Below are positions 34,929 to 43,963 of a stretch of DNA of 50,435 nt, piece by piece. Numbering within the stretch: position 1 is the first letter of the stretch; each line of letters starts with the position of its first letter. The DNA lies in contig CAMLIT010000018.1 in NCBI GenBank assembly GCA_946480295.1, positions 1-50,435 of the forward strand. Direction: 5' to 3'. Below the pieces are notes generated by a model, which was not told the DNA's origin, ran no database searches, and saw only the letters and a list, made by a program, of their open reading frames with translations. This DNA comes from an uncultured Gemmatimonadota bacterium. GTDB taxonomy: Bacteria; Gemmatimonadota; Gemmatimonadetes; Gemmatimonadales; Gemmatimonadaceae. The position numbers and the translations under genes were made by a program.

Positions 34929-36851
34929 ATGGATCGACGGAATTTCCTGAAGATCGGCGGCGCCGCGGGCGCCGGGCTGCTCGTCCCACCACAGGTGGAG
35001 AAGGCGTTCGCGGCGACGAAGGCGGGCGCCGCGCCGAAGCTCAACATGAGCATGTTCACCGAGACGATCACCGGCGCCCCTGGCGCCTACGCGCCGAACA
35101 CGGTGATCAACGGGTTGAGCTCCTACGTCATCCCGGTGCAGCAGGGCGTCGCGAGCCCGCACGCCGCGCTCGTCGGCGGCGTCCCCGTGTTCGGCTACGG
35201 CGGCACGTGGCCATCGGCGACGATCGAAGCGAAGGTGAAGAACCCGTTCTACGTCCGGTGGCTGAACCAGCTGCCGGCGACGCACATCCTCGCCGCCTCC
35301 ATCGACCGGGGACTGGCGCCGACCATGCCGGCCGGCATGTCGTACATGGGGATGGATCCCTCGTGGCGCAACGTGGACAACCGCATCGCCACGCACCTGC
35401 ACGGCGGGCACGTGCCCTTCGAGAGCGACGGCGGCCCGCGCGAGTGGCACACGCCCACCTGGCAGAACGGAACGCTGAACGTCGACTACGGCCCGGACTT
35501 CCAGGCCGGCGGGTTGGGAGACGTCTTCTTCTATCCCAACAACCAGCGCGCAGCGACGCTCTGGTTCCATGATCACGCGATGGCCATCACCCGCATCAAT
35601 GTCTATGCCGGGATGGCCGGCTTCTACCTCCTGCGCGACGGCGTCGATCCGCTCACGAACCTCGTCACGGGCCCTGACACCGGGCTGCCGACCAATCCGC
35701 TGCAGCTGCCGTACGCGCCGTACGAGATCCCGCTCGTCTTCCAGGATCGCATGTTCGTCCCCGATCCGGCGCGGCCAGGGAGCTACATGCTCGGCTATCC
35801 GCCGCCGCCGGAGGTGCCGGAGTTCTTCGGCGACACCATGACGGTGAACGGGAAGGTGTGGCCGCGCATGAAGGTCGAACCGCGGAAGTACCGCTTCCGC
35901 CTGCTCAACGGCTGCAACGCCCGCTTCCTCAACATGATCCTCGCCCTGAGCGACACGCTGGGGACGCTGCCGAACAACCCGGTGGCGGCGACGCCGTTCG
36001 TCCAGATCGGGACCGATGGCGGCCTGCTGAATACGGCGACCGCGGTTCCCAAGCTGCTGATGGCGCCCGCCGAGCGGTGCGACGTCATCATCGACTTCAG
36101 CGCCTTCGCCGGGAAGTTCCTGCTCGTGTACAACGATGCGTCGACGCCGTACAACAACACCAACAAGACCGCCGGCGCCATCAAGCAGGTGATGCTGTTC
36201 GACGTGTCGCTGCCGAAGAGCACGGTGACGGATCCGGCGCTGCCGACGAGCCTCGATCCCGGCGTCACGATCATCGGCGCGAACTACGCCGCCCCGGCCG
36301 GGACGCTGCGCCGCGAGATCACCCTCGACGAGATCGTGGACATCAACGGCATGCTGCGGCAGCTGATGAACTTCCGCGGCTACGAGTCCGACCACCTGTA
36401 CAACATGGTCACGGACGACTACCGGATGAACAACCTGCCCGCCGGCGCCGGCGTGGCGACCCCGTACATCAAGCTCGGCACGACCGAACGCTGGGCGCTC
36501 GTGAACACGACCGTCGACGTGCACCCGATCCACATGCACCAGGCGATGTTCCGGATCATCAGCCGCCAGGTCTTCGACGTCAACGCGTACAACAAGGCCC
36601 GCGCGGCCAACCCGCTGGTGCCGCTCGACATCAACCTGTACCTCAAGGGCCTGCCGGTGGCTCCGGGGACGGGCGTCGCGCCGAACGAGCAGGGGTGGAA
36701 GGACACGGTGCGCGCGAACCCCGGCGAGGTGACGATCGTCGAGGCGCCGTTCGTGGACTACAGCTCGAAGTATGTGGCCCATTGCCACATCCTCGAGCAC
36801 GAGGAGCACGACATGATGCTGCCGCTGCACATCAACCCGCCCGTCGCGTGA
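34929..36851 (+). CDS. Tat-exported multicopper oxidase
   Basis: The 640-residue enzyme starts with a twin-arginine signal (MDRRNFLKIGGAAGAGLL) and should be exported folded. Copper ligands are all present: HLHGGH (His156, 158, 161), WFHDHA (His214, 216), HPIHMH (His532, 535, 537) and HCHILEHEEHDMM with Cys619, His618, 620, 624 and axial Met629, which is ten residues after the Cys as expected for type 1 copper. The HLHGG pattern resembles CotA/bilirubin-oxidase members. It should oxidise phenols or metal ions with reduction of oxygen to water. GAGGAGG precedes the ATG. There is no operon partner; a strong hairpin follows. Confidence 0.94.
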   Translation: MDRRNFLKIGGAAGAGLLVPPQVEKAFAATKAGAAPKLNMSMFTETITGAPGAYAPNTVINGLSSYVIPVQQGVASPHAALVGGVPVFGYGGTWPSATIEAKVKNPFYVRWLNQLPATHILAASIDRGLAPTMPAGMSYMGMDPSWRNVDNRIATHLHGGHVPFESDGGPREWHTPTWQNGTLNVDYGPDFQAGGLGDVFFYPNNQRAATLWFHDHAMAITRINVYAGMAGFYLLRDGVDPLTNLVTGPDTGLPTNPLQLPYAPYEIPLVFQDRMFVPDPARPGSYMLGYPPPPEVPEFFGDTMTVNGKVWPRMKVEPRKYRFRLLNGCNARFLNMILALSDTLGTLPNNPVAATPFVQIGTDGGLLNTATAVPKLLMAPAERCDVIIDFSAFAGKFLLVYNDASTPYNNTNKTAGAIKQVMLFDVSLPKSTVTDPALPTSLDPGVTIIGANYAAPAGTLRREITLDEIVDINGMLRQLMNFRGYESDHLYNMVTDDYRMNNLPAGAGVATPYIKLGTTERWALVNTTVDVHPIHMHQAMFRIISRQVFDVNAYNKARAANPLVPLDINLYLKGLPVAPGTGVAPNEQGWKDTVRANPGEVTIVEAPFVDYSSKYVAHCHILEHEEHDMMLPLHINPPVA

Positions 36852-36899
36852 TGGGCGCTTGATGGCGCGGGCGCGTCGGCGCGCCCGGGAGCATCGGCC

Positions 36900-36941
36900 G
36901 ACCGGGGGGATGCCGCGACGCACCGCGGCATCCCCCCGGTC
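36900..36941 (+). terminator. Long hairpin after the multicopper oxidase gene
   Basis: A perfect 18-bp inverted repeat GACCGGGGGGATGCCGCG / CGCGGCATCCCCCCGGTC with a six-base loop lies 48 bp after the stop codon. No U-tract follows, but its position between the oxidase and the secretion operon makes it a likely terminator. Confidence 0.75.
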
Positions 36942-37107
36942 GCACGCCGCGGCATCGCCTTCGGCCCGCGCGTGCGGCTTTCCCTGACCGCGACGCGGCC
37001 TGGGCCCGATGGCAGGTCCGCACGGCTGCGACGCACCATACCCGCGATCTTCCCGCGCGCCGAGTCCACCGGCCGGTGCGCGACCGACGCCTCCACCGGA
37101 GGACCAC

Positions 37108-37587
37108 ATGATCACCACGGCGCACCACGAGGTGCGACCGGCGGGGCGACCCGGGCCCGGCGGCACCGACCGCCGCGGCTTCACGCTCATCGAGCTGCTC
37201 GTCGTCATCGTCATCCTCGGCGTCCTCGCGACGCTCGTCGCCCCGAACGTGTTCCGCCACGTCGGCAGCGCGCGCGACGCGGCCGCCCGCGCCCAGATCG
37301 AGATGCTCGGCGCCTCGCTCGATGCGTACCGGCTCGACACCGGGCGCTATCCCACGACGGAACAGGGGCTCGCCGCGTTGTGGCAGGAGCCCACGACGCA
37401 GCCGCGGCCGCTCAACTGGCATGGGCCCTACCTCCGAAAGGACGTGCCGCTCGATCCGTGGGGACGCGCATACGTGTACGCCAGCCCCGGGCAGCATTCG
37501 GCCGGGGGCTACGACCTGTACTCGTTCGGCGCCGACGGCCGCGAAGGCGGCACGGGCGAGGACGCCGACATCACGAGCTGGAAATGA
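37108..37587 (+). CDS. gspG: Type II secretion major pseudopilin
   Basis: GspG is the main subunit of the periplasmic pseudopilus that drives proteins through the secretin. The 159-residue product has the prepilin motif DRRGFTLIELLVVIVILGVL, cleaved after Gly with Glu at position +5, and the GspG-specific C-terminal sequence (YPTTEQGLAALW, DPWGRAYVYASPG, DLYSFGADGREGG). The ATG at 37108 follows CGGAGGA at good spacing; a longer open frame upstream is discounted. It is first in an eleven-gene operon running to 46508. The peptidase needed to process it is not encoded here. Confidence 0.97.
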   Translation: MITTAHHEVRPAGRPGPGGTDRRGFTLIELLVVIVILGVLATLVAPNVFRHVGSARDAAARAQIEMLGASLDAYRLDTGRYPTTEQGLAALWQEPTTQPRPLNWHGPYLRKDVPLDPWGRAYVYASPGQHSAGGYDLYSFGADGREGGTGEDADITSWK

Positions 37588-38027
37588 CCGCCCGTCGCGG
37601 CCACACGCTGATCGAGCTCACGGTGGTCCTCGCCGTCCTCGGTGTCATGAGCGCGCTCGTCGCCCCGTCGTGGCGCGAGTCGCGGCGGGAATCGCGTGTG
37701 GACGCGTCGGCGCGCGCGCTGCAGGCGCTGCTCGACGAGGCGCGCCTGGCCGCCGAGGAGAACGGGGCGACGGTGACGCTGATCCTCGACCCCGCCACCG
37801 GACGGGCGTGGTACACTGCGGACGCCGTGGACGCCGCGCCGCGGCGCGCGGGAACGCTGCCGCTCGAGGGGACGGTCGTCGTGGAGAGCACGTCGCCGCG
37901 CGTCCGCTTCGTGTTCGTGCCCGGCGGGCTCGCCTTCGGTGCGTCCCTGCGGCTGCACGACGGCGCGTACGTTCGCGTCGTGACGGTGGATCCCTGGACG
38001 GGGGCGGCACATGTGGACGGCGGCTAG
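37584..38027 (+). CDS. gspH: Type II secretion minor pseudopilin (GspH/FimT type)
   Basis: The 147-residue protein has the prepilin motif ARRGHTLIELTVVLAVLGVM with a His in place of Phe after the Gly cleavage site. A GspH/FimT-type domain follows (DEARLAAEENGATVTL, FVFVPGGLAFG). Its ATG overlaps the gspG stop (ATGA). It probably joins the pseudopilus tip complex with the other minor pseudopilins. Confidence 0.9.
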   Translation: MTARRGHTLIELTVVLAVLGVMSALVAPSWRESRRESRVDASARALQALLDEARLAAEENGATVTLILDPATGRAWYTADAVDAAPRRAGTLPLEGTVVVESTSPRVRFVFVPGGLAFGASLRLHDGAYVRVVTVDPWTGAAHVDGG

Positions 38028-38409
38028 GCGCGGATTCACGCTGCTCGAGGGCGTGGTGGCGCTGGCCATCGTCGGCGTCGCCGTCGTGGCGGTGCTCGGC
38101 GCCTTCGCCGGCGACCTGCGCGCCACCGAGCGCGTGCGCCGCGCGCTCGTCGCCGAGACGCTCGCCGAGGAGCGGTTGGCGACGCTGCGCCTCCTCGGAT
38201 CCACGGAGCTGGCGCGCCTCCCCGATTCGCTCCGCCGCGGCGCGTTCGGCGGCGCGCTCGGCGAGTATCGCTGGACGATGCAGGCGTCTCGCGTCCGCGG
38301 CGAGGACGGCCTGTTCGACCTGCGGGTGCGCATCGAGTGGCCGCGGGGCGCGTACGTGCTCGCCAGTCGCGGCTATGCGCCCCCGGATCGCGGCGGGACG
38401 GGCCGATGA
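38011..38409 (+). CDS. gspI: Type II secretion minor pseudopilin
   Basis: The 132-residue protein has ARRGFTLLEGVVALAIVGVAVVAVL, the class III signal with Glu at +5 and the short GspI-like size. Position between gspH and gspJ supports the assignment; sequence alone would fit any minor pseudopilin. The ATG at 38011 overlaps the 3' end of gspH by 17 bp, so translation is coupled. Confidence 0.85.
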   Translation: MWTAARRGFTLLEGVVALAIVGVAVVAVLGAFAGDLRATERVRRALVAETLAEERLATLRLLGSTELARLPDSLRRGAFGGALGEYRWTMQASRVRGEDGLFDLRVRIEWPRGAYVLASRGYAPPDRGGTGR

Positions 38410-39011
38410 ATCGCCGCGGGTTGACGCTGCTCGAGCTGGAGGTGGGGCTCGTCGTGACGGCGCTGGCCGTCGCCGCGGGCGCCGGCACACTCGGCCTGCT
38501 GCTCGATCATCGGACCGCCGCCGCCGATGCGGTGCGCGAGACCGCGCGCGCGACCGGCGTGCGTCGCACCATCGGCGCGTGGCTCGAGGGCATCCGGCTC
38601 ATCCCCGGCGACGAGGGGCGGAGCTTCCAGCTCGTGGACCGCACGACGCACGGCCGTCCCGACGACGAGCTCACCTTCGTCACCACGTCACCGACGCCGG
38701 TCGGCGGCGAGAACGCGGTGGTGCGGCTGTACGTCGAGCGCGATCCGCGCGCGCCGCAGCGCGGCCTCGTCGCCGAGGTGCAGGACTGGTCGGGCCGGCA
38801 CGTGATCGCCGTGTCGCTCGACAGCACCGTGACCTCGTTCCAGGTGCGGTGCCGCTCGGCGATGCTCGGGACGACGCGATGGATGACTTCGTGGCTCTCC
38901 GCCGGTCTGCTGCCGCGCGGCGTCGAGCTGCAGCTCGGCGCCGAGCGCGGCGACGCCCTCGATCCGCTGCTCCGGGTCCCGATCACCGTCGCCTTCCCGG
39001 GGGGACAATGA
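38406..39011 (+). CDS. gspJ: Type II secretion minor pseudopilin
   Basis: The 201-residue protein begins NRRGLTLLELEVGLVV, a prepilin motif with Glu at +5, followed by a long beta-rich domain whose size fits GspJ. Its ATG overlaps the gspI stop (ATGA). GspI, GspJ and GspK form the pseudopilus tip trimer in studied systems. Confidence 0.85.
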   Translation: MNRRGLTLLELEVGLVVTALAVAAGAGTLGLLLDHRTAAADAVRETARATGVRRTIGAWLEGIRLIPGDEGRSFQLVDRTTHGRPDDELTFVTTSPTPVGGENAVVRLYVERDPRAPQRGLVAEVQDWSGRHVIAVSLDSTVTSFQVRCRSAMLGTTRWMTSWLSAGLLPRGVELQLGAERGDALDPLLRVPITVAFPGGQ

Positions 39012-39952
39012 GCCCGCGCCGCGGCTTCGCGCTCGTCGCGGCACTGTGGATCCTGGTCCTCGTGTCGGTGCTGGCGCTCGAGCTCAGCGTCGGCGCGCGC
39101 GGGCGGCGCCTCGCCGCCGCGAACGCGAGCGAGCGTGCGGCCGCCGTGGCCGCGGCCGACGCTGGGGTCGAGCAGGTGTTCGGGCGGCTCGACCGCATGC
39201 GCCGCCTCCCCTTCACGACGCGCGGGTTGCCGACGGCGACGATCATCGACCCATGGAGCATGGCGCCGCTCGTGGTCGGCGGCACCGGCGCGGTGGGGGA
39301 GTTCCGCTATCGGGTCGGCGTCCACGATCCAGGCGCGCAACTCGACCTGAATCGCGCGTCGGAGGATCAGCTGCGCCAGCTCCTCGCCGCGCTGCGCGTG
39401 GACGCGGCGCAGGCCGACCGGGTCGTGGCCGCGATCCTCGACTGGCGCGACCCCGACGACCTGCCGCGGCTGCACGGCGCCGAGCGAGATGCGTATCTGC
39501 GGATCGGCGCGGCCGTGCTGCCCGCCAACGGCCCGTTCACGAGCGTGGCCGAGCTCCTCCAGGTCATCGGCGTGACGCAGCCGATCTACGAGCGCGTGCG
39601 GCCGTATCTGACGGTCGTCGGCGGCGGCGTGGTGAACGTCAACGTGGCGGAGCGCCCGGTGCTGCTCGCCCTGCCCGGCTTCGGCGAGGAGGCCGCCACC
39701 GCGGTGCTCGCGCTGCGCTCGCGTGGGGGACGCATCGAGAGCCTCGAGGCGCTGGCGAGCACGCTGTCCACCGGCGCTCGCGATCGCCTGATCGCGGCGA
39801 TGCCGCAGCTCCTGCGCGCCGCGGGCACCTACACGAGCGAGCTGGTGGTGACGAGCGACGCCTGGCTCCCCGACGGCATCGCGCGCGCCCACGTCGAGGC
39901 CCTCGTCGAGCGCGACCCGTACGTGCGCGTCGTCTGGCGGAGGGTCCGCTGA
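39008..39952 (+). CDS. gspK: Type II secretion minor pseudopilin tip protein
   Basis: The 314-residue protein has a prepilin-like start (PRRGFALVAALWILVLVSVLALEL). As is usual for GspK, the Glu at +5 is absent. A large domain follows, with helical repeats of helix-hairpin-helix character (LNRASEDQLRQLL, LPGFGEEAATAVLALR). Its ATG overlaps the gspJ stop (ATGA at 39008-39011). It should cap the pseudopilus. Confidence 0.9.
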   Translation: MSPRRGFALVAALWILVLVSVLALELSVGARGRRLAAANASERAAAVAAADAGVEQVFGRLDRMRRLPFTTRGLPTATIIDPWSMAPLVVGGTGAVGEFRYRVGVHDPGAQLDLNRASEDQLRQLLAALRVDAAQADRVVAAILDWRDPDDLPRLHGAERDAYLRIGAAVLPANGPFTSVAELLQVIGVTQPIYERVRPYLTVVGGGVVNVNVAERPVLLALPGFGEEAATAVLALRSRGGRIESLEALASTLSTGARDRLIAAMPQLLRAAGTYTSELVVTSDAWLPDGIARAHVEALVERDPYVRVVWRRVR

Positions 39953-41298
39953 TGCCGAGCCCCCGCGACATCGGCATCGCGCTCTCCGAGACGGGAGTGA
40001 CCGCGTGGCTGCCTAACGACGCCGAGCGAGCGCGCTGGGAGCGGCCGCTGTCGCCGCCGGATCCGGCGAGCGGTGCCTGGCCGGAGCTGGCGAGCGCACT
40101 CGTCGAACTGCGGGAGCTCGTCGGCGGATCGCCGCGGCTGCACGTCGCGCTGCTGCCGCCGGCGGCGCAGGTGCGCTGCCTCGCGCTGCCGCGCGTCCGC
40201 CAGGGCGAGCTGCTGCGCCTCCTCCGGCGCGACCTGCCGCGCTACCTCCCGATCGCCGGCGACGTGGTCGTCGGCGCGGCGCGTCCGAAGCAGGGCGCCC
40301 TCGCGACGCTGGTGTCGGCGGCTCCGGCACCGCTCCTCGCCGCGATCCACGCCGCGTCGGCGAGCGCGGGGCTCGACGTCGAGCGCGTGGTCCCGGCCCA
40401 CGCCGCGTGGATCGCCGCGGCGCTGGCGACCTGGCCCGCGCTCCGTGCGGGCGCCGCGGTGCTCCTCGTGCGGCACGCGGAGGTGTACGAGGTGATGCAG
40501 CTCGCGGACGGCTGGCCGCGCGCGTACCGGCGCGTCGCGGCGAGGTCGCCGATCGCGCGGCTGCGCGCCGTGCTCGGGGCGGATGACGCGCCCGCGTCGC
40601 CGATCGCCTACGTCGGCGACCGCGCCGCGCTCGACGAGCTGCAGGCGGGCGGCGTGTCCGTGCTCGCCGGCGCGCCCGCCGAGTGGAGCGCGGGCGTCGT
40701 CGCCGCGCGATTCGCGCCGCCCGCGCGCGCGCTCGAGCTGGCGCCCGAGCAGGTGCGCGCGCGGCGCGCCGCCACCGACCGGCGCTGGGCTGCGTGGCTC
40801 GGCGCGGCGTCGCTCGCCTGCCTCGCGTTTGCCGGCGGGGTGGAGCTCTGGGGGACTCAGCGTGCGGCGAACGCGCTCGAGCGGCAGCGCGCCGCGCTGC
40901 GCGCGCGCGTGGAGCGGGCGGTCGCGGTGCGCGATTCGGCGAACGTCGTCGTCGACCGGCTCGCGACGCTGGACAGCATCGCGGGCACGTCGCCGCGATG
41001 GTCGGCGCTCGTCATGCTGCTCTCGGCGCGGCTGCCTGACGACGCGTACCTGCTGTCGCTGCGCGCCGAGGGGGACAGCGTGTCGATCGACGGGGTCGCG
41101 GAGAGCGCGGCGGATGTCGTGACGGCGCTTCGCGCCACGCCGGAGGTGACGACGGTACGGGCGGACGCGCCGATCCGGCAGGAGCTGGGCGCGGGCGGCG
41201 CGCTGGTGGAACGCTTCGCGCTGACGCTGACGCTGGCTGGCGCGCACGCGCCGCCGCGCGCCAGCGCCGTCGCGCGAGCGGAGGGCGGGCGGCCATGA
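39952..41298 (+). CDS. gspL: Type II secretion inner-membrane platform protein (GspL/PilM-PilN type)
   Basis: The 448-residue protein combines an actin-like cytoplasmic domain (about residues 1-270) with one transmembrane helix (about 286-304: AAWLGAASLACLAFAGGVEL) and a periplasmic ferredoxin-like domain like PilN. GspL anchors the GspE ATPase to the inner membrane. The sequence is diverged, and the call rests partly on its place between gspK and gspM. The ATG overlaps the gspK stop by one base. Confidence 0.8.
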   Translation: MPSPRDIGIALSETGVTAWLPNDAERARWERPLSPPDPASGAWPELASALVELRELVGGSPRLHVALLPPAAQVRCLALPRVRQGELLRLLRRDLPRYLPIAGDVVVGAARPKQGALATLVSAAPAPLLAAIHAASASAGLDVERVVPAHAAWIAAALATWPALRAGAAVLLVRHAEVYEVMQLADGWPRAYRRVAARSPIARLRAVLGADDAPASPIAYVGDRAALDELQAGGVSVLAGAPAEWSAGVVAARFAPPARALELAPEQVRARRAATDRRWAAWLGAASLACLAFAGGVELWGTQRAANALERQRAALRARVERAVAVRDSANVVVDRLATLDSIAGTSPRWSALVMLLSARLPDDAYLLSLRAEGDSVSIDGVAESAADVVTALRATPEVTTVRADAPIRQELGAGGALVERFALTLTLAGAHAPPRASAVARAEGGRP

Positions 41299-41885
41299 GG
41301 ACGCCGCGCGTCGACGGGCGCGACCGTCGTGCCCTCGTCCTCGGTGCCTGCGCGCTCGGGCCGATGCTGCTCTTCGCGCTGGTGGTGAGGCCGTTCGCGC
41401 GGTCCCTCGCGTCGAGCCGCGAGCGCGTCGACACGCAACGGGCGATGCTGGGGCGGGAGCTGTCCGCGCTGCGCACGGTGGACGCGAGCCGCGACGTCGC
41501 GCGCCGCGGCGCGAGCCTGCTCGACACCGCGGGCACGCGCCTCCTCCCCGGGGCCGACGCGCTCGCCGCCTCGGCGGCGCTCGCGTCGTACGTGCGCGAC
41601 GTCGCCGAGGAGAGCGAGCTGCACCTCCAGGGCACCGAGACCGCCGATACGACGCTCGCCGACGTGCGCCTCGAGATCCGCGCCGACGGCGACATCGGCG
41701 CGATCCTCGATTTCCTGCGGGCCGTCGAGAGCGGAGACATGCTCGTCCGCGTCGAGCGGGTCGGGATCGACCGGCACGGGCCGGAGGCGGACGGCACGAA
41801 CAGCGGGCGCCTGACGCTGAGCGCGACGCTGCGCGGCTACGCGCGGGCATGGTACGCGTCCACGGCGACGAGGGGCGGACCATGA
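41295..41885 (+). CDS. gspM: Type II secretion inner-membrane protein (GspM/PilO type)
   Basis: The 196-residue protein has a short cytoplasmic N-terminus, a transmembrane helix (ALVLGACALGPMLLFALVV), a coiled-coil region (SSRERVDTQRAMLGRELSAL) and a ferredoxin-like C-terminal domain. This is the GspM/PilO architecture that partners GspL. The ATG overlaps the gspL stop (ATGA). Confidence 0.82.
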   Translation: MRTPRVDGRDRRALVLGACALGPMLLFALVVRPFARSLASSRERVDTQRAMLGRELSALRTVDASRDVARRGASLLDTAGTRLLPGADALAASAALASYVRDVAEESELHLQGTETADTTLADVRLEIRADGDIGAILDFLRAVESGDMLVRVERVGIDRHGPEADGTNSGRLTLSATLRGYARAWYASTATRGGP

Positions 41886-42385
41886 GCGGGCACGCCGCGC
41901 TCCGCGGACCGCTCGCCCAGGCGGCGGCGCTGGTGCTCGTGGCCTGCGTCGCGCTCGACCTCGTCGCGGTCGGCCGGGCGGTCTTCGTGCCGTACGGGTC
42001 CAGGGCATCGCACGACGAGGCGGGCGCCGTCGCGCGCGCGCCCCGGCTGCCGGCCGCGCCAAACGACAGCGCGGCGCTGGCCGACGACACGGTGCCTGAC
42101 GATCCATTCGACCCGGATCGCGGCGCGGTCGTGTCGCAGGCGGGAAACGCGGTGCCGCCGCCACCCGTCGTCGCCGACGCTCCCGTCGCGCTGCTCGGCA
42201 CCGTCGTGCGCGCGGGGGGCGGCAGCGTGGCCGTATGCCGCATCGGGAACGAGCCGCCGCGCGTCCTGCGCGTCGGCGAGAGGATCGGGGCGCTGACGCT
42301 GCTCGATGTCGGCCAGGGCAGCGCCGCGTTCCGGGACACCAGTGGAGCGCGCGTGTCGCTCCACATCGCCACGCCGGGAGCCTGA
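41882..42385 (+). CDS. gspC: Type II secretion GspC/PilP-like linker protein
   Basis: The 167-residue protein has an N-terminal transmembrane helix (LAQAAALVLVACVALDLVAVG), a disordered Pro/Asp/Ala-rich spacer (about 38-98) and a small beta domain (VALLGTVVRAGGGSVAVCRI, VLRVGERIGALTLLDV). The domain is the homology-region fold that binds the secretin in GspC and PilP. It thus links the inner-membrane platform to GspD. The PDZ domain of longer GspC proteins is absent. The ATG overlaps the gspM stop. Confidence 0.8.
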   Translation: MSGHAALRGPLAQAAALVLVACVALDLVAVGRAVFVPYGSRASHDEAGAVARAPRLPAAPNDSAALADDTVPDDPFDPDRGAVVSQAGNAVPPPPVVADAPVALLGTVVRAGGGSVAVCRIGNEPPRVLRVGERIGALTLLDVGQGSAAFRDTSGARVSLHIATPGA

Positions 42386-42394
42386 GGAGGCCGC

Positions 42395-43963
42395 ATGCAT
42401 CGACCGACGCTGATCGCCGCCACCATCCTCGCGCTCGCCGGAGGCTCCGTCGCCGCGCAGCAGCCGCCCGCCGGCGCGCGCGCGACGCCGCAGGGAGTCG
42501 TCATCGACTTCCAGGACACCGACCTGCGCTACGTGATCACGGCGCTCGCCGAGGCCGCGAACCTCAACGTCTCGTTCGGCGACCTGCCGGCGAAGAAGAT
42601 CACCCTGCGCGTGCACCAGCCGGTGCGCGCCGACAGCGTGCCGGCGCTGCTGCGCAGCATCGCCGAGGCGAACGGGCTGAAGGTGGTGTCGGCGGGGGGG
42701 CTGCTCCGCTTCGAGGCGCCGCCCGCGCCGGCGCCGACCATCGTCGGCCCCGGCGCGACGGGCGCGACGGGCTCGGCGGGCGCGCAGGGGGACCAGCGAC
42801 TCTTCATCTATCGCCTGAAGCACGCGCAGGCGACGCGGCTCGCGCAGACGCTCCAGGCGCTGTTCGGCGGCGAGGCGCCGCCGGGGCAGGGAAGCACGAC
42901 GCGGTCCACGCTGTCACAGCAGCTCCGCAACCAGATGATCTCTCCGACGCTCCCCGACACGCTCAACCGGCGGCCGCGCGTCGAGATCCAGCCGGAGCAG
43001 CCGGTGGCGCTGTCGGCGCAGCTTCAGGGCGCCGTGCAGATCGTGCCTGACGAGACGACGAACTCGCTCCTCGTGCGCGCCCTGCCCGCCGACTGGGAGA
43101 CGCTCCAGGAGGCGATCCGCGCCGTGGACATCCGGCCGCTCCAGGTCCTGATCGAGGTCCTGATCGCCGAGGTGCGGCGGACGAGCGACCTCGAGGTCTC
43201 GGTGTCGGGGAAGGTGACCCACACGCGGCCGGGCGAGACGGCGCCGAGCAGCAGCGCGGAGCTGAAGGGCAACCAGGACGGCGACATCCTGCTCAACTGG
43301 ATGAACGGTGGCGCGGTGAACATCAAGGTCGCGCTGTCGCTGCTCGCCTCGCGCGGCGACGTGCACATCCTGTCGCGCCCCGTGCTCCTCGCGCAGAACA
43401 ACCTCGAGGCGCACATCATGATCGGATCGCAGCGGCCGTTCGTGCAGGTCTTCCGCTCGCTGCCGACCGAGAGCGGCGTGCGCGACCAGATCGTCCAGTA
43501 CCGCGACGTCGGCACGCAGCTCACCATCATCCCGACGGTGAACCCGGACGGCTACGTCAACCTGCAGCTCACCCAGGAGGTGAGCCAGGCGACGAACGAG
43601 ACGCAGTTCGACGCGCCGGTGATCAGCACGCGCGAGGCGTCGACGTACCTGTTCGTGCGCGACGGCCAGACGACGGTGATCGGCGGCCTGATCGACCGGC
43701 AGAAGGAGTTCACGCGCAGCGGGATCCCGGTGCTGATCGACATCCCGCTCATCGGCGGCCTGTTCGGCACGACGACGCAGACAACGTCGCAGAGCGAGCT
43801 CTTTCTCTTCCTGACGCCGCACATCGTCCAGTCGGACGAGGACGTGGACCGCATGCGCCAGGGGCTCGAGCGCCGGCTGGAGGACCTGCCGAAGGAGCTG
43901 AACCACTTCCCGCCGGCGGTGAAGGACACCGTGCCGCTGCCGCCGAAGGGCGGGACGCCGTGA
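42395..43963 (+). CDS. gspD: Type II secretion outer-membrane secretin
   Basis: The 522-residue protein has a Sec signal peptide (IAATILALAGGSVAAQ), one N-terminal STN/N0-like domain (about 30-110), a Gly-rich linker, an N1-type domain (about 130-250), and the secretin barrel. The barrel shows VLIEVLIAEV, LLASRGDVHILSRP, YRDVGTQLTIIPTV, TYLFVRDGQTTVIGGLI and the closing PVLIDIPLIGGLFG and ELFLFLTPHIV. It forms the outer-membrane channel. Fewer N domains than in classical GspD (usually 650 residues or more). TGAGGAGG precedes the ATG. Confidence 0.95.
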   Translation: MHRPTLIAATILALAGGSVAAQQPPAGARATPQGVVIDFQDTDLRYVITALAEAANLNVSFGDLPAKKITLRVHQPVRADSVPALLRSIAEANGLKVVSAGGLLRFEAPPAPAPTIVGPGATGATGSAGAQGDQRLFIYRLKHAQATRLAQTLQALFGGEAPPGQGSTTRSTLSQQLRNQMISPTLPDTLNRRPRVEIQPEQPVALSAQLQGAVQIVPDETTNSLLVRALPADWETLQEAIRAVDIRPLQVLIEVLIAEVRRTSDLEVSVSGKVTHTRPGETAPSSSAELKGNQDGDILLNWMNGGAVNIKVALSLLASRGDVHILSRPVLLAQNNLEAHIMIGSQRPFVQVFRSLPTESGVRDQIVQYRDVGTQLTIIPTVNPDGYVNLQLTQEVSQATNETQFDAPVISTREASTYLFVRDGQTTVIGGLIDRQKEFTRSGIPVLIDIPLIGGLFGTTTQTTSQSELFLFLTPHIVQSDEDVDRMRQGLERRLEDLPKELNHFPPAVKDTVPLPPKGGTP